Shown here in pieces: positions 27,596 through 38,136 of a DNA stretch of 64,000 bases. The notes under the pieces are model-generated. The model worked only from the letters and a program-made list of their open reading frames with translations. It was not told the DNA's origin and did not search any database. Position 1 is the stretch's first letter. Each line of letters begins with the position of its first letter. The position numbers and the translations under genes were made by a program. This stretch comes from Rossellomorea vietnamensis (GTDB taxonomy: Bacteria > Bacillota > Bacilli > Bacillales > Bacillaceae_B). The stretch is taken from the NCBI RefSeq assembly GCF_001305855.1, contig NZ_LIXZ01000009.1:62001-126000 (forward strand). The letters are read 5' to 3'.

Positions 27596-28150
27596 ATGAC
27601 ACAGCCTGTACCTTATGAAACTGGAACAACAAATAATGTGAAAGTGAACGGAAAGAGGAGCGGCAAGTTAGTAAAAGGAATGGTGATGGGAGCCGTTGTA
27701 GGTGGAGCCCTTGCCATGCTGGATAAAACAACGAGGAAAAATGTGACATCAAGAACATCTGATATGAAGGACTCTACAATGGGGATGGTCGCCAAGGTGA
27801 GAGAAAATCCTTCAGGATTGGTCAATGACTGGCAGGACCGCCTGAAAACAGCGTCCAATGTGTTAAAAGAAGCCATCAACGACGCGCAGAACCTGTACGA
27901 AAAGGTGAATGACGATGTGGTGGATCAAGTCAATCAAATTAAAGATGATTCAACTGAAATGATTGCCTCGACGAAAGAAGCGGCAGAAGAGTTAAAGGAC
28001 ATCGGCAGTAAAGTGAAAGAAGCGGGAGAAGAAGTAACTGGGGACTCCACTTCGTCACAGTCTGCGACAAGTTCTACTTCCACATCTGAAGATCAGTCCA
28101 TTCATCCAACGAACCGTACAAGCAGCATTCCGGGTCAAGTTGGATCATAA
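27596..28150 (+). CDS. Second YtxH-like protein, 184 aa
   Basis: After a polar start comes a glycine-rich hydrophobic segment (MVMGAVVGGALAMLDK) directly followed by basic residues, then a long helical region rich in Lys/Glu/Asp and a Ser/Thr-rich tail (SSQSATSSTSTS). This is the same plan as ytxH but with a longer tail. ATGGAGGAACGATAA supplies a strong ribosome site for ATG 27596. A sigma-B-like promoter is upstream and a bidirectional terminator downstream. It is likely a stress-induced membrane-associated protein; the molecular role is unknown. Confidence 0.8.
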   Translation: MTQPVPYETGTTNNVKVNGKRSGKLVKGMVMGAVVGGALAMLDKTTRKNVTSRTSDMKDSTMGMVAKVRENPSGLVNDWQDRLKTASNVLKEAINDAQNLYEKVNDDVVDQVNQIKDDSTEMIASTKEAAEELKDIGSKVKEAGEEVTGDSTSSQSATSSTSTSEDQSIHPTNRTSSIPGQVGS

Positions 28151-28152
28151 TA

Positions 28153-28184
28153 AAAAAACTGGCGTAACTGCCAGTTTTTTTTTG
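28153..28184. terminator. Bidirectional terminator between the YtxH-like gene and the FtsA-like gene
   Basis: AACTGGC and GCCAGTT form a stem with A and T runs on both sides, between converging genes. Confidence 0.85.
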
Positions 28185-28197
28185 TTGTTAAAATACA

Positions 28198-30369
28198 TCA
28201 ACTCGAGGCTTGGGGCCAGACGATTTCCAGGTCGTCACCTTGCTCAATTTCTTCGTAAAAAGTCGTTTCCACTCCATTTTTCAAAAGGACAAAGCTTCCG
28301 TTCGAATGAGGGGGCATGTTGATTTCCACTGCATTAAATAAGTCCTGAAAGATAAATGAACCTGCATGCTGCTCTTCTATCAGGATGGAATCACCAGGGA
28401 ATAAGCGATCGTCCATTGTGAGCTTGATGCCATTCCGGGTGATGCTGCTGCTTTCTTTCTTAAGATGCAATTCTTTGCCGTTAAAGGTTATCGTGATTGC
28501 TTTTGCCACTGTTAACTGTTTCTTGGTAAGAAGTTCATTTACCGTTGGAGTGCCACCGGGTTTGTATGAGATAATATCGCCATTCTTGACTTTAGCGGTG
28601 TGTCTGGCCTCCATCCCATTTATCAGTAATTTTCCGGAATAGACAGGGAAGAATGTATCCACTCCGTTGATGGAGATTCGATAAGGCTTCGTACCCTCCA
28701 TCCATTCGTTGTAACCAAAATGGGCCAACAGTTCCTGGAGAGTATCAATCAATTCAATCCGAATCGAATCACGGTCACAAATGATGTCTTCCAATCGTGC
28801 AGGCTGATTGTTCCTGTAGACGGGAGGGGAGAGAAGATACGGGTTCCCGTTTATGACAATCTGTTTTGACGAAGAAGGATCCACAAGGTCACCGATCGTC
28901 ACCTGAGGGGATGATCCGTCTTTCCCTTTCTGTACCGAGATTCGGTCATGATTCTGAATCGTTTCGTCCAGTTCGCTTTGCCGGCCGTTTTTTTCAATGA
29001 GTGGCGGCTCGCCGTGACCACCGGGTAACGTAATGTCCTGTCCGTTGACAGTAACAAAGAAGCCATTTCCAGGTGTGCCATGCCACTTGGTTAACTTCAA
29101 GCCCGCCGCTAGGAGGCAGTCACCCACTGTCAGATCCTTGACTTCGAATAAGCGGACAGGCTGGTCATTTACATACGCCGTGACATATTGGACCGGGGCC
29201 TGCTTCGCTGCGATGGCGATCCCGATCGGCGTGACAAGTTCAGGTCCCTTTGTCACTTCATCCGATACAGTGACGTTCTGAATCGCGTCGACGCCTCTTA
29301 CGGCCACCCGATTGGAAGGCAGCTCCAGGGAGGAAGCGAGTTGTACAGGGAGGCCGGGTGTCAGGCTGCCTCCCCCTACGAGCATGACGGCCTGTGGGGG
29401 CTTTCCGTTGTTCAGGCGGAGGATTTCATTTGAAATCTCTCCGGCGAGCCGATTCACAGAAGGAGAGATCTTCTTTACCACATCATGTGACGGGAAACTC
29501 GTTTCAAACCCAAGAATATCCGTTACCGTGATCTCTTCTGAAGACTGAAGATCCCGCTTCGCCTGTTCGGCCAAAGGGAAATCAAGCAATAATTCGTTAC
29601 TGATCGCTTCAGTTATTTCGTCACCTGCAGTCGGTACCATCCCATAGGCAATGACCGTGCCCATATTGGTAATGGCGATATCCGAGGTTCCTGCACCGAT
29701 ATCAACAAGCGCAACGTTCAGACGGCGCATGGATTCAGGAATAAGGACGTTGATGGCAGCAATGGGCTCAAGTGTCAGGGCTTCCATCTCAAGTCCGGAT
29801 CGTGTCAGTGCCGCAATCAGTGAATCCACGACGACACGGGGGAGGAAGGTTGCGATGATTTCGACGCTTGCTTCATCCCCCTGCTGATCAATCAGGCTGC
29901 CGATCTCCTCGCCATCCAACCGGTAAAAAAGGACGGAGTACCCGACACAGTAATAATGATAGCCTTTCGAGTCGTTCTCATTTTCTGCAGCCAATGCCTG
30001 TGCCTGTTGTACGGCGCTTAATTCGAGATGAAGGATATCGTTTTTCTGAAGAAGGGGTTTCCCCTTGATATTTGTCGTTGATAGGGCCGTCTCCGTTTTC
30101 AGGGCGCGTCCTGCTGCTGCGACACATACTTTATGAAGGGGACCGTGTTTCTTTTCCAATTGTCCTTTGATGGAGGAGATGACCTCCGAAACAGCGGGTA
30201 CATCATGAATCTGTCCATCGAGCATGGCCCTTTTCTTATGTTCTTCTATTAATATATCTGAAACTTGAAATATTCCGTCTATTTCTTCCAAAATGATCCC
30301 GACAACCGACCTGGTCCCGATGTCTAACGCAAAGATTTTTTGCTTTTTTTTCAATTCGTGTTCACCCAC
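28198..30369 (-). CDS. FtsA/PilM-like actin-fold ATPase with repeated C-terminal modules
   Basis: A 723-residue protein. Residues 1-390 carry the actin/FtsA nucleotide fold: phosphate-1 loop ALDIGTRSV (14-22), phosphate-2 loop LVDIGAGTSDIAI (221-233) and adenosine motif VMLVGGGSLTPGL (328-340). About 330 further residues follow, in which a short pattern recurs about five times: a leucine-rich helix, a strand ending in xxxNG (VTVNG 440-443, IVING 504-508, ISING 565-569, ITFNG 627-631, LLKNG 695-699), and a GD or KD turn before a final strand. This looks like tandem beta-grasp-like domains. It is divergent from aroA, and no FtsZ-binding C-terminal peptide is obvious. Such genes are often annotated FtsA, but a true division role is doubtful. 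Confidence 0.82.
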   Translation of the reverse strand: MGEHELKKKQKIFALDIGTRSVVGIILEEIDGIFQVSDILIEEHKKRAMLDGQIHDVPAVSEVISSIKGQLEKKHGPLHKVCVAAAGRALKTETALSTTNIKGKPLLQKNDILHLELSAVQQAQALAAENENDSKGYHYYCVGYSVLFYRLDGEEIGSLIDQQGDEASVEIIATFLPRVVVDSLIAALTRSGLEMEALTLEPIAAINVLIPESMRRLNVALVDIGAGTSDIAITNMGTVIAYGMVPTAGDEITEAISNELLLDFPLAEQAKRDLQSSEEITVTDILGFETSFPSHDVVKKISPSVNRLAGEISNEILRLNNGKPPQAVMLVGGGSLTPGLPVQLASSLELPSNRVAVRGVDAIQNVTVSDEVTKGPELVTPIGIAIAAKQAPVQYVTAYVNDQPVRLFEVKDLTVGDCLLAAGLKLTKWHGTPGNGFFVTVNGQDITLPGGHGEPPLIEKNGRQSELDETIQNHDRISVQKGKDGSSPQVTIGDLVDPSSSKQIVINGNPYLLSPPVYRNNQPARLEDIICDRDSIRIELIDTLQELLAHFGYNEWMEGTKPYRISINGVDTFFPVYSGKLLINGMEARHTAKVKNGDIISYKPGGTPTVNELLTKKQLTVAKAITITFNGKELHLKKESSSITRNGIKLTMDDRLFPGDSILIEEQHAGSFIFQDLFNAVEINMPPHSNGSFVLLKNGVETTFYEEIEQGDDLEIVWPQASS

Positions 30370-30440
30370 TTTAGCCTAGTCTCATACAATACTAAAATAC
30401 TTTAGCGCTTAAAAGCGTCTAATTAATAAAGAATTTTATC

Positions 30441-30469
30441 GTGACATTTTCGATGTGTTCTATTATAAT
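30441..30469 (+). promoter_or_regulatory. Sigma-A promoter of aroA
   Basis: GTGACA (30441-30446) and TATAAT (30464-30469) are separated by 17 bases. Confidence 0.75.
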
Positions 30470-30559
30470 AAGTTTCAATATCAAAAATGTATCATACTTT
30501 CTTAAAACTATAACAGTTTTTACGTATGAACAGGATAAAAAAAGAAAGGGTGCTGTATT

Positions 30560-31636
30560 GTGAGTAATCAAGAGCTCGATCAATTACGTAAACAAGTAGA
30601 CGAGATGAACTTAAAACTATTAGACACCATTAATGAACGTGCTAAATTAGTTCAGGAAATCGGTCGTGTCAAGGAGACTCAAGGAGTATACCGCTATGAT
30701 CCTGTTCGTGAACGAGGAATGCTTAATCTGATTAAAGAAAATAATAATGGTCCATTCGAACATTCGACCATTGAACATATTTTTAAAGAAATCTTCAAAG
30801 CCGGTCTGGAACTTCAGAAGGACGATCACCGGAAAGCACTGCTGGTTTCCCGTAAAAAGAAACCGGAAGACACGATCGTCAATATTAATGGAGAAGCCAT
30901 TGGAGATGGAAAGCCTCATTTCGTCTTCGGTCCATGCGCCGTTGAATCATACGAGCAAGTGGCTGAAGTCGCGAAAGCCGTTAAAGCAAAAGGTCTTAAA
31001 TTGCTTCGGGGCGGGGCGTTCAAACCAAGAACATCACCTTATGACTTCCAGGGTCTTGGCATTGAAGGATTGAAGATCCTTAAAAAAGTGGCCGATGAAT
31101 ACGGTCTGGCTGTCGTCAGTGAAATCGTGAATCCGGCTGATATCGAACCGGCACTGGAATACATTGATGTGATCCAGATCGGTGCAAGAAATATGCAAAA
31201 CTTCGAATTATTAAAAGCAGCAGGAGCCGTTAAAAAGCCCGTATTACTTAAACGTGGTCTAGCTGCAACAATCGATGAATTCATCAATGCTGCTGAATAC
31301 ATCATCTCTCAAGGGAATGGGGACATCATCCTTTGCGAGCGTGGAATCCGTACGTACGAGAAGGCCACTAGAAACACACTCGATATTTCTGCTGTACCAA
31401 TTCTTAAGCAGGAAACGCATCTACCGGTATTCGTGGATGTAACCCATTCAACCGGACGCAGAGATCTTCTGCTTCCAACGGCGAAAGCGGCACTTGCCAT
31501 CGGCGCAGATGGCGTCATGGCCGAGGTTCATCCCGACCCTGCCGTTGCCTTATCCGATTCGGCTCAGCAAATGGATCTGGATCAATTCGATCATTTCTAC
31601 AGGGAAGTATTGAAGGGCAGAACGATAGAAGTATAA
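30560..31636 (+). CDS. aroA: Bifunctional DAHP synthase / chorismate mutase
   Basis: A 358-residue fusion. Residues 1-90 are an AroQ-type helical chorismate mutase ([22 protein letters not shown] with the catalytic Arg/Lys pattern). Residues about 100-350 are a KDPG-aldolase-like DAHP synthase with [21 protein letters not shown] and [14 protein letters not shown]. It makes the first aromatic-pathway intermediate; the mutase domain acts as the feedback sensor in B. subtilis. GTG 30560 follows GAAAGGGTG. Its place before ccpA is conserved in bacilli. Confidence 0.96.
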   Translation: MSNQELDQLRKQVDEMNLKLLDTINERAKLVQEIGRVKETQGVYRYDPVRERGMLNLIKENNNGPFEHSTIEHIFKEIFKAGLELQKDDHRKALLVSRKKKPEDTIVNINGEAIGDGKPHFVFGPCAVESYEQVAEVAKAVKAKGLKLLRGGAFKPRTSPYDFQGLGIEGLKILKKVADEYGLAVVSEIVNPADIEPALEYIDVIQIGARNMQNFELLKAAGAVKKPVLLKRGLAATIDEFINAAEYIISQGNGDIILCERGIRTYEKATRNTLDISAVPILKQETHLPVFVDVTHSTGRRDLLLPTAKAALAIGADGVMAEVHPDPAVALSDSAQQMDLDQFDHFYREVLKGRTIEV

Positions 31637-31642
31637 TGAATG

Positions 31643-31681
31643 AAGGGCTGAATCCTTTTTAACGGGATTCAGCCCTTTTAT
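31643..31681 (+). terminator. Terminator after aroA
   Basis: AAGGGCTGAATCC and GGGATTCAGCCCTT form a long stem followed by TTTA. Confidence 0.88.
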
Positions 31682-31848
31682 TGTTGGAAGGAAGTGAAAT
31701 TTATGTAGGGGACTGGTACGGATATCAGCGGAAATCTAAATGTAGCAGTGAACCCTCAATCCCACCTATTTTTCCACTCTGAAATCGATCCACCCAACTC
31801 CCCATCAATATGCTATAATAATCTTTTTGCACAAACCAAATGTGGACA

Positions 31849-31877
31849 TTGCAGTAATATCAAGACTATCGTATGAT
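31849..31877 (+). promoter_or_regulatory. Probable sigma-A promoter of ccpA
   Basis: TTGCAG (31849-31854) and TATGAT (31872-31877) are 17 bases apart, giving a leader of about 145 bases. Apart from this and the aroA terminator, the 392-base gap holds only a weak cre-like site at 31954-31967. Confidence 0.55.
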
Positions 31878-32028
31878 TATCTACATAATTGCAGATAAAT
31901 AACCTATATAACACTAATGTGAACATAAATATGTGCATTTTTTAACAAACTATTGTAATCGCTTTTTTCTTTAGGTTTATTTGGTGTAGAATAAGGTAAA
32001 TGAGTAGAAGAGTAAAGGAGTGTAAGCT

Positions 32029-33027
32029 ATGAACGTGACAATATATGATGTAGCAAGAGAAGCCAATGTAAGTATGGCGACGGTTTCCCGAGTGGTTAAC
32101 GGAAATCCGAATGTTAAGCCGGCAACAAGGAAGAAGGTATTAGAGGTCATCGATCGACTCGGCTATCGTCCGAATGCTGTAGCAAGAGGGCTTGCCAGTA
32201 AGAAAACGACAACGGTCGGGGTCATCATCCCTGATATCTCAAATATTTTCTATGCAGAACTCGCACGTGGGATTGAAGATATTGCCACGATGTATAAATA
32301 CAATATCATCTTAAGTAACTCGGATCAGAATACCGAGAAGGAACTTCACTTATTGAATACGATGCTAGGGAAGCAAGTGGATGGCATCCTGTTCCTCGGC
32401 GGCCATATTTCTGAAGAACATGTGCAGGAATTCGAACGTTCTCCGGTTCCGATCGTATTGGCAGGTGCCGTTGAAGAAACGAACAAAGTTCCGTCCGTGA
32501 ACATCGATTACAAGGCTGCTTCCTTTGACGCAGTTTCTGAACTGCTTGAAAAAGGTCACAAGCGCATTGGATTCGTCAGCGGTCCTTTCCACGATACGAT
32601 CAACATGAAGTTCAAGCTGGAAGGATACAGAGAGGCGCTTGCGAAGGCAGGCGTCGAATACAGTGATGATCTTGTTGTAGAAGGCGAATATACGTATGAT
32701 TCAGGACTTGAAGCTTGGCAGAAGTTCTCAGAGCTATCGGACAAGCCGACAGCCATTTTCGTAGGGAATGATGAAACGGCCCTTGGTGTCGTACATGGTG
32801 CCCAGGATCAAAACGTTTCCATCCCGGAAGAAGTGGAAATCATCAGTTTTGATAACACAAGACTTGCCCTGATGGTCAGACCTCAGTTAACGTCTGTTGT
32901 ACAGCCTTTATACGATATCGGAGCAGTAGCCATGCGGTTATTGACAAAATACATGAATAAGGAAACGGTTGAAGAATCGACAGTTGTTCTTCCTCATCGA
33001 CTTGAATACCGTAACTCAACAAAGTAA
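32029..33027 (+). CDS. ccpA: Catabolite control protein A
   Basis: A 332-residue LacI-family regulator. The N-terminal helix-turn-helix and hinge ([20 protein letters not shown], then [16 protein letters not shown]) are characteristic of CcpA. The core has the GVIIPDISN start and the region that docks HPr-Ser46-P. CcpA represses or activates carbon genes at cre sites; candidate cre sites occur in this window before acsA/acuA and before the megL gene. TAAAGGAGTG precedes ATG 32029. The following motP gene starts 60 bases later. Confidence 0.97.
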   Translation: MNVTIYDVAREANVSMATVSRVVNGNPNVKPATRKKVLEVIDRLGYRPNAVARGLASKKTTTVGVIIPDISNIFYAELARGIEDIATMYKYNIILSNSDQNTEKELHLLNTMLGKQVDGILFLGGHISEEHVQEFERSPVPIVLAGAVEETNKVPSVNIDYKAASFDAVSELLEKGHKRIGFVSGPFHDTINMKFKLEGYREALAKAGVEYSDDLVVEGEYTYDSGLEAWQKFSELSDKPTAIFVGNDETALGVVHGAQDQNVSIPEEVEIISFDNTRLALMVRPQLTSVVQPLYDIGAVAMRLLTKYMNKETVEESTVVLPHRLEYRNSTK

Positions 33028-33086
33028 GGAGTTTGTCGATATAAAGGATAAAGACAAACAGAACTTATTTTGTAGGGAGAGTCAAA

Positions 33087-33902
33087 ATGAAAAAGCTTGA
33101 TGTTCTTACACCAATCGGGGTTGTAGTAGGGTTTCTATTCGTTGCATTCGCAATCATTTCGAATGCGGGAGTGACCGGATTCAGTTCCTTCATCGATCTT
33201 CCGTCCATGTTCGTAGTCATCGGCGGATTGATCGCAGCCATGCTGGTCAGCTTCTCGATCAGGGAATTGAAACAGCTGGGGAAAGTGATGAGAGAATCCT
33301 TCCGGGATGTGGAATATGATCTTCATGATTTGATCCGGACGTTTGTGACCCTGTCAGAAAAAGCAAGACGTGAAGGCCTTCTCTCACTTGAGGCAGAGGT
33401 GGAAGCGGTCGAGGACCCCTTTATCCGAAAAGGCGTCCTGCTCGCAGTCGATGGAATCGAGCAGGATGTGATCGTCGATATCATGAATGCTGAAATCATT
33501 GCCTTAGAAGAGCGGCACCGTAAAAATAAGAGTTTATTGGATAAGGCAGGGGAATATGCCCCTGCATGGGGGATGATCGGTACGCTGATCGGTCTCGTAC
33601 TGATGTTAAAGAATTTGAATGATCCTGCTTCACTTGGTCCCAATATGGCGATCGCCTTGCTTACGACTTTGTATGGATCACTGCTTGCGAATCTTGTCTT
33701 CCTGCCAATGGCATCCAAGCTTGCGATGAAAACAGAGAAAGAAGTGTTTATGAAACAAATCATGATCGAAGGGGTCGTCGGGGTACAATCCGGTCAAAAT
33801 CCGAAAATATTAGAAGAAAAGTTAAGAGTGTTCTTATCCAACGAGGAATTACAGATGTATTCAGACAGGAAACAAGAAGGGGCAGCACCAGATGAAGCGT
33901 AG
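33087..33902 (+). CDS. motP: Flagellar motor stator subunit MotP (MotA family)
   Basis: A 271-residue membrane protein with four hydrophobic segments ([30 protein letters not shown], then [16 protein letters not shown] and [14 protein letters not shown]) and the long cytoplasmic loop of MotA-type stators. It forms an ion channel with MotS to drive flagellar rotation. The location after ccpA is where B. subtilis keeps the sodium-driven MotPS pair. TAGGGAGAG precedes ATG 33087, and it overlaps motS by 11 bases. Confidence 0.93.
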   Translation: MKKLDVLTPIGVVVGFLFVAFAIISNAGVTGFSSFIDLPSMFVVIGGLIAAMLVSFSIRELKQLGKVMRESFRDVEYDLHDLIRTFVTLSEKARREGLLSLEAEVEAVEDPFIRKGVLLAVDGIEQDVIVDIMNAEIIALEERHRKNKSLLDKAGEYAPAWGMIGTLIGLVLMLKNLNDPASLGPNMAIALLTTLYGSLLANLVFLPMASKLAMKTEKEVFMKQIMIEGVVGVQSGQNPKILEEKLRVFLSNEELQMYSDRKQEGAAPDEA

Positions 33903-34629
33903 ACGAAGACCGGCATCTCAGCCTCCGGGGGCTCCTAAATGGATGGTTACGTTTTCTGATCTTATTACTCTTATTCTCGTATTCTTCATTCTATTATTCT
34001 CGATGTCACAGATCGATATTGTGAAGTTCAGGACTATCGCTGATTCCTTTCAGCAACGGCAGATTCTCGAATTCTATCCTTCCGTCATCCCTTTCGATAA
34101 TCCCTCGGCAGAGCCTGAAATGGAGTCGGAGGATTCGAAACAGCAGGGTAATGAGGCAAATCAAGATCTGAACTCCTTACTAGCAACTATTCAGAGCTAT
34201 TTGAAGGAAAACAAATTGAGTGACGCAATAGTGGCAACCAGATCCGAGCGAGGGGTCGTGCTGGTCCTTCAGGAACAAGCACTGTTTGCCTCAGGGGAAG
34301 CAACGGTCCTTCCGGATGCCTATCCGTTTTTGAATAAGGTCGGCGTGCTTTTATCCGAAATCCCGAACTTTGTGAAGGTGGAGGGACATACAGATAACCG
34401 CCCTATCAATACATATCGTTTCCCGTCTAACTGGGAGCTCTCATCCGCAAGGGCGAGCAGTGTGGTGCGTTACTTGATCACAACGGAAGATCTCGATCCA
34501 AAACGATTCATCGCCGTCGGTTATGGCGACACGCGTCCAGTCGCTCCTAATGATAAAGTGGAGAACCTTCAGAAGAACAGGAGGGTCGAAGTGATCATCA
34601 CCGATCCCGCTTATGAAGAACAATTGTAA
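33892..34629 (+). CDS. motS: Flagellar motor stator subunit MotS (MotB family)
   Basis: A 245-residue protein. A short basic cytoplasmic start precedes one transmembrane helix containing the ion-binding aspartate ([19 protein letters not shown]). A linker and a C-terminal OmpA-like peptidoglycan-binding domain follow ([33 protein letters not shown]). The start lies inside motP (GATGAAGCG), so translation is coupled. As MotS, sodium use is inferred from the family; the ion cannot be read directly. Confidence 0.93.
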   Translation: MKRRRRPASQPPGAPKWMVTFSDLITLILVFFILLFSMSQIDIVKFRTIADSFQQRQILEFYPSVIPFDNPSAEPEMESEDSKQQGNEANQDLNSLLATIQSYLKENKLSDAIVATRSERGVVLVLQEQALFASGEATVLPDAYPFLNKVGVLLSEIPNFVKVEGHTDNRPINTYRFPSNWELSSARASSVVRYLITTEDLDPKRFIAVGYGDTRPVAPNDKVENLQKNRRVEVIITDPAYEEQL

Positions 34630-34635
34630 AGACAA

Positions 34636-34680
34636 TCGAAAACAGGCTGCCAACCTTAGAGGTCGGCAGCCTGTCTTTTT
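34636..34680. terminator. Bidirectional terminator between motS and the DUF1641 gene
   Basis: AACAGGCTGCC and GGCAGCCTGTC form an 11-bp stem followed by TTTTT, between converging genes. Confidence 0.85.
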
Positions 34681-34683
34681 GTA

Positions 34684-35172
34684 TTATTTCTTATCATTCT
34701 TTACGCGGTTTTTACCGATCCCTCTTAAAATATAGATGATGATCGTAATGGTACGCTGAACCGCAGGGTCCCCAAGGGCACGAAACAATCCGAAAATCCC
34801 GGTTCTCTTCGTAGATGGCCTTTCTTTTCCTATGTTCAGATTTCGTGTATTCCGGACACTCAAGGTTTCAATCCCTTCCAGATTCAAACTCCCGAGTAAT
34901 TCAATCATGCGGGCTACGTTATTTAGGATGGCCGCGTTCTGATCTTTGTTGGCTTCCTTTGAGAAGTTATACAGGATATCTTCCTGATGGTTTACCATGG
35001 AGCTGATTGTATCCAGATTTCGATTTTCATCCATATGCTTAATGATCCCAATGACTTTTAAAAGAGAATCTTTATTTTCAGCAAGGGCTTCTATCAGTTC
35101 ATTCAGGTTCTGCTCCTGAATCTTTTCTTTCGGAATCTCCAGTGGAATAATCTTGTCAATGGATTTAGCCAT
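34684..35172 (-). CDS. DUF1641 protein of the formate dehydrogenase operon
   Basis: A 162-residue, mostly helical protein with a conserved C-terminal core ([18 protein letters not shown]) and one hydrophobic stretch. DUF1641 proteins accompany FdhF-type formate dehydrogenases in bacilli (compare yrhD/yjgD in B. subtilis) and may act as accessory or small electron-transfer subunits, unproven. ATG 35172 overlaps the fdhF stop (ATGGCTAA), and its ribosome site GAGGTTGAT lies inside fdhF, so the two are translationally coupled. Confidence 0.88.
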   Translation of the reverse strand: MAKSIDKIIPLEIPKEKIQEQNLNELIEALAENKDSLLKVIGIIKHMDENRNLDTISSMVNHQEDILYNFSKEANKDQNAAILNNVARMIELLGSLNLEGIETLSVRNTRNLNIGKERPSTKRTGIFGLFRALGDPAVQRTITIIIYILRGIGKNRVKNDKK

Positions 35173-38110
35173 TTGTATCAACCTCATTTCCAGGGAAGAC
35201 GTAATCTTTTCGAGCCCATTTTCTTTCTACTTCAGGGCCCATTTGCGGATTGCGTGTTGCCCAACGGTGATTGTTATGGGGTATTGGCGATTTTCCTTTT
35301 TTCTCGAGAACTTCTACTTTGGCAGAGACCTCTTTATAAGCAGGTGTATCCGTGTCTTTATCTACATTGTTGCTCGTCAAATAGTTCACCGCATTTTTAC
35401 CGTCACTGTTTAAGGTGATAAACAATTCCTTATCAAACACTTCCTTCGTCACATGAACCCTTCCTGTGCTCACACCATTATCGTTGGAAAGCTTGATGAG
35501 GGCGCCTTCTTCAATTTCAAGTTCTTGAGCCATTTTTTCGGATACTTCAAAGAATGGTTCAGGCATTTTATTTCGGATGCCTTTCGTATGGGAGGTCATG
35601 TTTCCTTCATGGAAATGTTCAAGCACCCGCCCGTTATTCACATGATAATCGTATCCTTTTTGTGCAGGATAGTTGTATTCATATTGGAGCGGATAGAACC
35701 GGGCTTTCCCGTCTTCGAAGTGGAATCCGTCCGTGTAAAGGAGAGGTGTATCCGTACCGTCCTCCTGCACGGGCCATTGCAGACTGTTGAACCCTTCCAG
35801 CTTATCGTAGGAAACCCCTGCAATCAATGGAGTCAGTGATGCGGCTTCATCCATGATGTCTGCGGGAGAGTGATAGCCCCAGTTGAATCCGAGTTTTTCA
35901 GCGATACCTGAATATATCTCCCAGTCTGGTCTTGCTTCACCCAAGGGCTCGAGGGCTTGATAAATACGCTGGATGCGTCGCTCCGTATTCGTGAAGGTTC
36001 CTTCCTTTTCGACACTTGGCACGGCAGGAAGCACCACATCGGCATATTCGGCGGTCTTTGTAAGGAACAGATCCTGGACAACGAAGAACTCAAGCTTCTC
36101 AAATGCGTCTGTCACGTAATTGATGTTAGAGTCGACGATTCCCATATCCTCACCGGTGACATACAATCCTTTAAGATTTCCTTCGTGGATTTCCTCCACC
36201 ATTTCGTGATTGTTCATACCGATATCTTTAGGGAGCTCTGTCTTCCAAGCCTCTTCGAATTTTGCACGGATTTCTTCATCTTCCACACTCTGGTAGCCAG
36301 GGAACGTATTCGGCATGCTTCCAAAATCGCTTGCTCCCTGGACATTATTATGACCGCGGAGAGGGTATGCGCCTGCCCCGGGCTTTCCATAGTTTCCTGT
36401 AACCAGCAGGAGGTTGGAGATGGCAGTGGACGTATCAGACCCGATTTGGTGCTGGGTAACGCCCATCGCCCAACAAATGGCAGTTGAACCCGCACGGTGA
36501 ATATTTTCTGCGACGATTTTAAGATGTTCTCGGGAGATACCCGTTTTTTCCTCAGCATATTCCATTGTGAAAGGAGCAAGGCTTTGGTAATATTCATCGA
36601 AATCATTCACCTTTTTATTGATGAACTCTTTATCGTGCCAACCCTGATCAATGATGAATTTGGATAGGGCAGATAGCCATACAAGATCTGTCCCTGGATT
36701 TGGATGTAGAAACAGATCGGCTCTCCGGGCCATTTCATGCTTTCTTAAGTCAGCCACAATCAATTTTTGGCCGAAGAGTTTGTGAGAACGTTTGATTTTG
36801 GAAGCGAGCACTGGATGGGCATCCGCTGTGTTAGTCCCGATCAGCATGACAAGGTCAGCATGCTCGATATCCTTCATGGAACCTGCATCGCCCCCGTATC
36901 CGACTGTTCGGAATAACCCTTTGGTTGCAGGAGACTGGCAATAGCGGGAACAATTATCCACGTTATTCGTTCCGATGACTTGCCTGGCCAACTTTTGCAC
37001 GAGATAGGATTCCTCATTGGTTGCTTTGGATGAGGCGATGAATCCGAGTGCATCCGGTCCATTCTTTTCTTTGATTTCCCTGAATTTCTCTGCCACGTAA
37101 TGGAGGGCTTCTTCCCACTCGACTTCTTTGAAATGATCACCCTCGCGGATCAACGGACGGGTGAGTCGTTTGTCGCTGTTTACATGGCCGTAGCCGAATT
37201 TTCCCTTTACACAGGAAGCAATGCCATTGGCAGGGGCTTCTTCGGTCGGGGACATTTTCAACACTTCTCTTCCTTTTGTCCAGACATTGAAGCTGCAGCC
37301 CACCCCGCAATACGTACACACGGTTTTGGTTTTCTTGATTTGGTCATCCCTCATCTGGGCTTCTGAATCGGACACGGCGAAAAGGGGACCGTAGCCTGTT
37401 TCCACATTTTTCGTAATATCAATCATCGATCGGAGGAGGCTCGTATTATATCCTGTCATATAACCCGCTTTTCCGAGCATATCGTTTTCCATAAGGGCGT
37501 TGCACGGACATACGGTCACACATTGGCCGCAGCTCACACAGGAGGATTGATCTATCGGGACATCGTTATCCCAGATGACACGGGGATTTTTACGCTCCCA
37601 GTCAATGGAAAGGGTTTCGTTGACCTCGATATCCTGACAGGCTTCCACGCATTTTCCGCAAAGGATGCATTGATCCGGATCATATCGATAGAATTGGCCG
37701 GAAAAATCTTTTTCATATGGCTTCGGTTCAAACGGTTTCATCTGGTGTTCGAGCCCCATCATGGCCACAGTATTATGGAGGGTGCAGTCACCATTGTTTT
37801 TCTCGCATACCGTACAGTAAAGTTCGTGGTTCTCGAGGATGTTGTCCATCGCTTTGAATCTGGCCTCTTTCACATGGGAAAGCTCTGTCTGAATATCCAT
37901 TGCTTCTTGAAGCAGTGTCCCACAGGCTCTTCTCATCTCCCCATTAATGGAGACAATGCAAGTATCACAGGTTTCGATTGCACCTAGGCTTTCCTGGTAA
38001 CAAACCTGCGGAATTTCCACTTTCCTCATATTAAGAAATTCCAGGACAGACATACCGGGCTCTGCCTCATATTGAATGCCATTAACGAAAACGGTTAACT
38101 TTCCTTCCAT
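35165..38110 (-). CDS. fdhF: Formate dehydrogenase alpha subunit (molybdopterin, multi-FeS)
   Basis: A 981-residue protein. The N-terminus is a 2Fe-2S domain (C37, C48, C51, C63), followed by a His-Cys3 cluster (H95, C99, C102, C109), two 4Fe-4S ferredoxin motifs (C148-C158 and C191-C201) and the MopB 4Fe-4S motif (C265, C268, C272, C300). The likely Mo ligand is C391 in [12 protein letters not shown], where E. coli FdhF has selenocysteine. It oxidises formate to CO2 and passes electrons on, probably to NAD or a soluble carrier, in the cytoplasm (no Tat signal). It resembles B. subtilis YrhE/YjgC. The neighbouring cofactor genes supply its Moco. Confidence 0.94.
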   Translation of the reverse strand: MEGKLTVFVNGIQYEAEPGMSVLEFLNMRKVEIPQVCYQESLGAIETCDTCIVSINGEMRRACGTLLQEAMDIQTELSHVKEARFKAMDNILENHELYCTVCEKNNGDCTLHNTVAMMGLEHQMKPFEPKPYEKDFSGQFYRYDPDQCILCGKCVEACQDIEVNETLSIDWERKNPRVIWDNDVPIDQSSCVSCGQCVTVCPCNALMENDMLGKAGYMTGYNTSLLRSMIDITKNVETGYGPLFAVSDSEAQMRDDQIKKTKTVCTYCGVGCSFNVWTKGREVLKMSPTEEAPANGIASCVKGKFGYGHVNSDKRLTRPLIREGDHFKEVEWEEALHYVAEKFREIKEKNGPDALGFIASSKATNEESYLVQKLARQVIGTNNVDNCSRYCQSPATKGLFRTVGYGGDAGSMKDIEHADLVMLIGTNTADAHPVLASKIKRSHKLFGQKLIVADLRKHEMARRADLFLHPNPGTDLVWLSALSKFIIDQGWHDKEFINKKVNDFDEYYQSLAPFTMEYAEEKTGISREHLKIVAENIHRAGSTAICWAMGVTQHQIGSDTSTAISNLLLVTGNYGKPGAGAYPLRGHNNVQGASDFGSMPNTFPGYQSVEDEEIRAKFEEAWKTELPKDIGMNNHEMVEEIHEGNLKGLYVTGEDMGIVDSNINYVTDAFEKLEFFVVQDLFLTKTAEYADVVLPAVPSVEKEGTFTNTERRIQRIYQALEPLGEARPDWEIYSGIAEKLGFNWGYHSPADIMDEAASLTPLIAGVSYDKLEGFNSLQWPVQEDGTDTPLLYTDGFHFEDGKARFYPLQYEYNYPAQKGYDYHVNNGRVLEHFHEGNMTSHTKGIRNKMPEPFFEVSEKMAQELEIEEGALIKLSNDNGVSTGRVHVTKEVFDKELFITLNSDGKNAVNYLTSNNVDKDTDTPAYKEVSAKVEVLEKKGKSPIPHNNHRWATRNPQMGPEVERKWARKDYVFPGNEVDTNG

Positions 38111-38136
38111 TATAAAAACTCCTCCTCTTGATCGAT

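Noticed and set aside
35165-38110. Selenocysteine-dependent formate dehydrogenase
   Set aside because: The position of the metal ligand carries an ordinary cysteine codon (C391), and there is no in-frame TGA.
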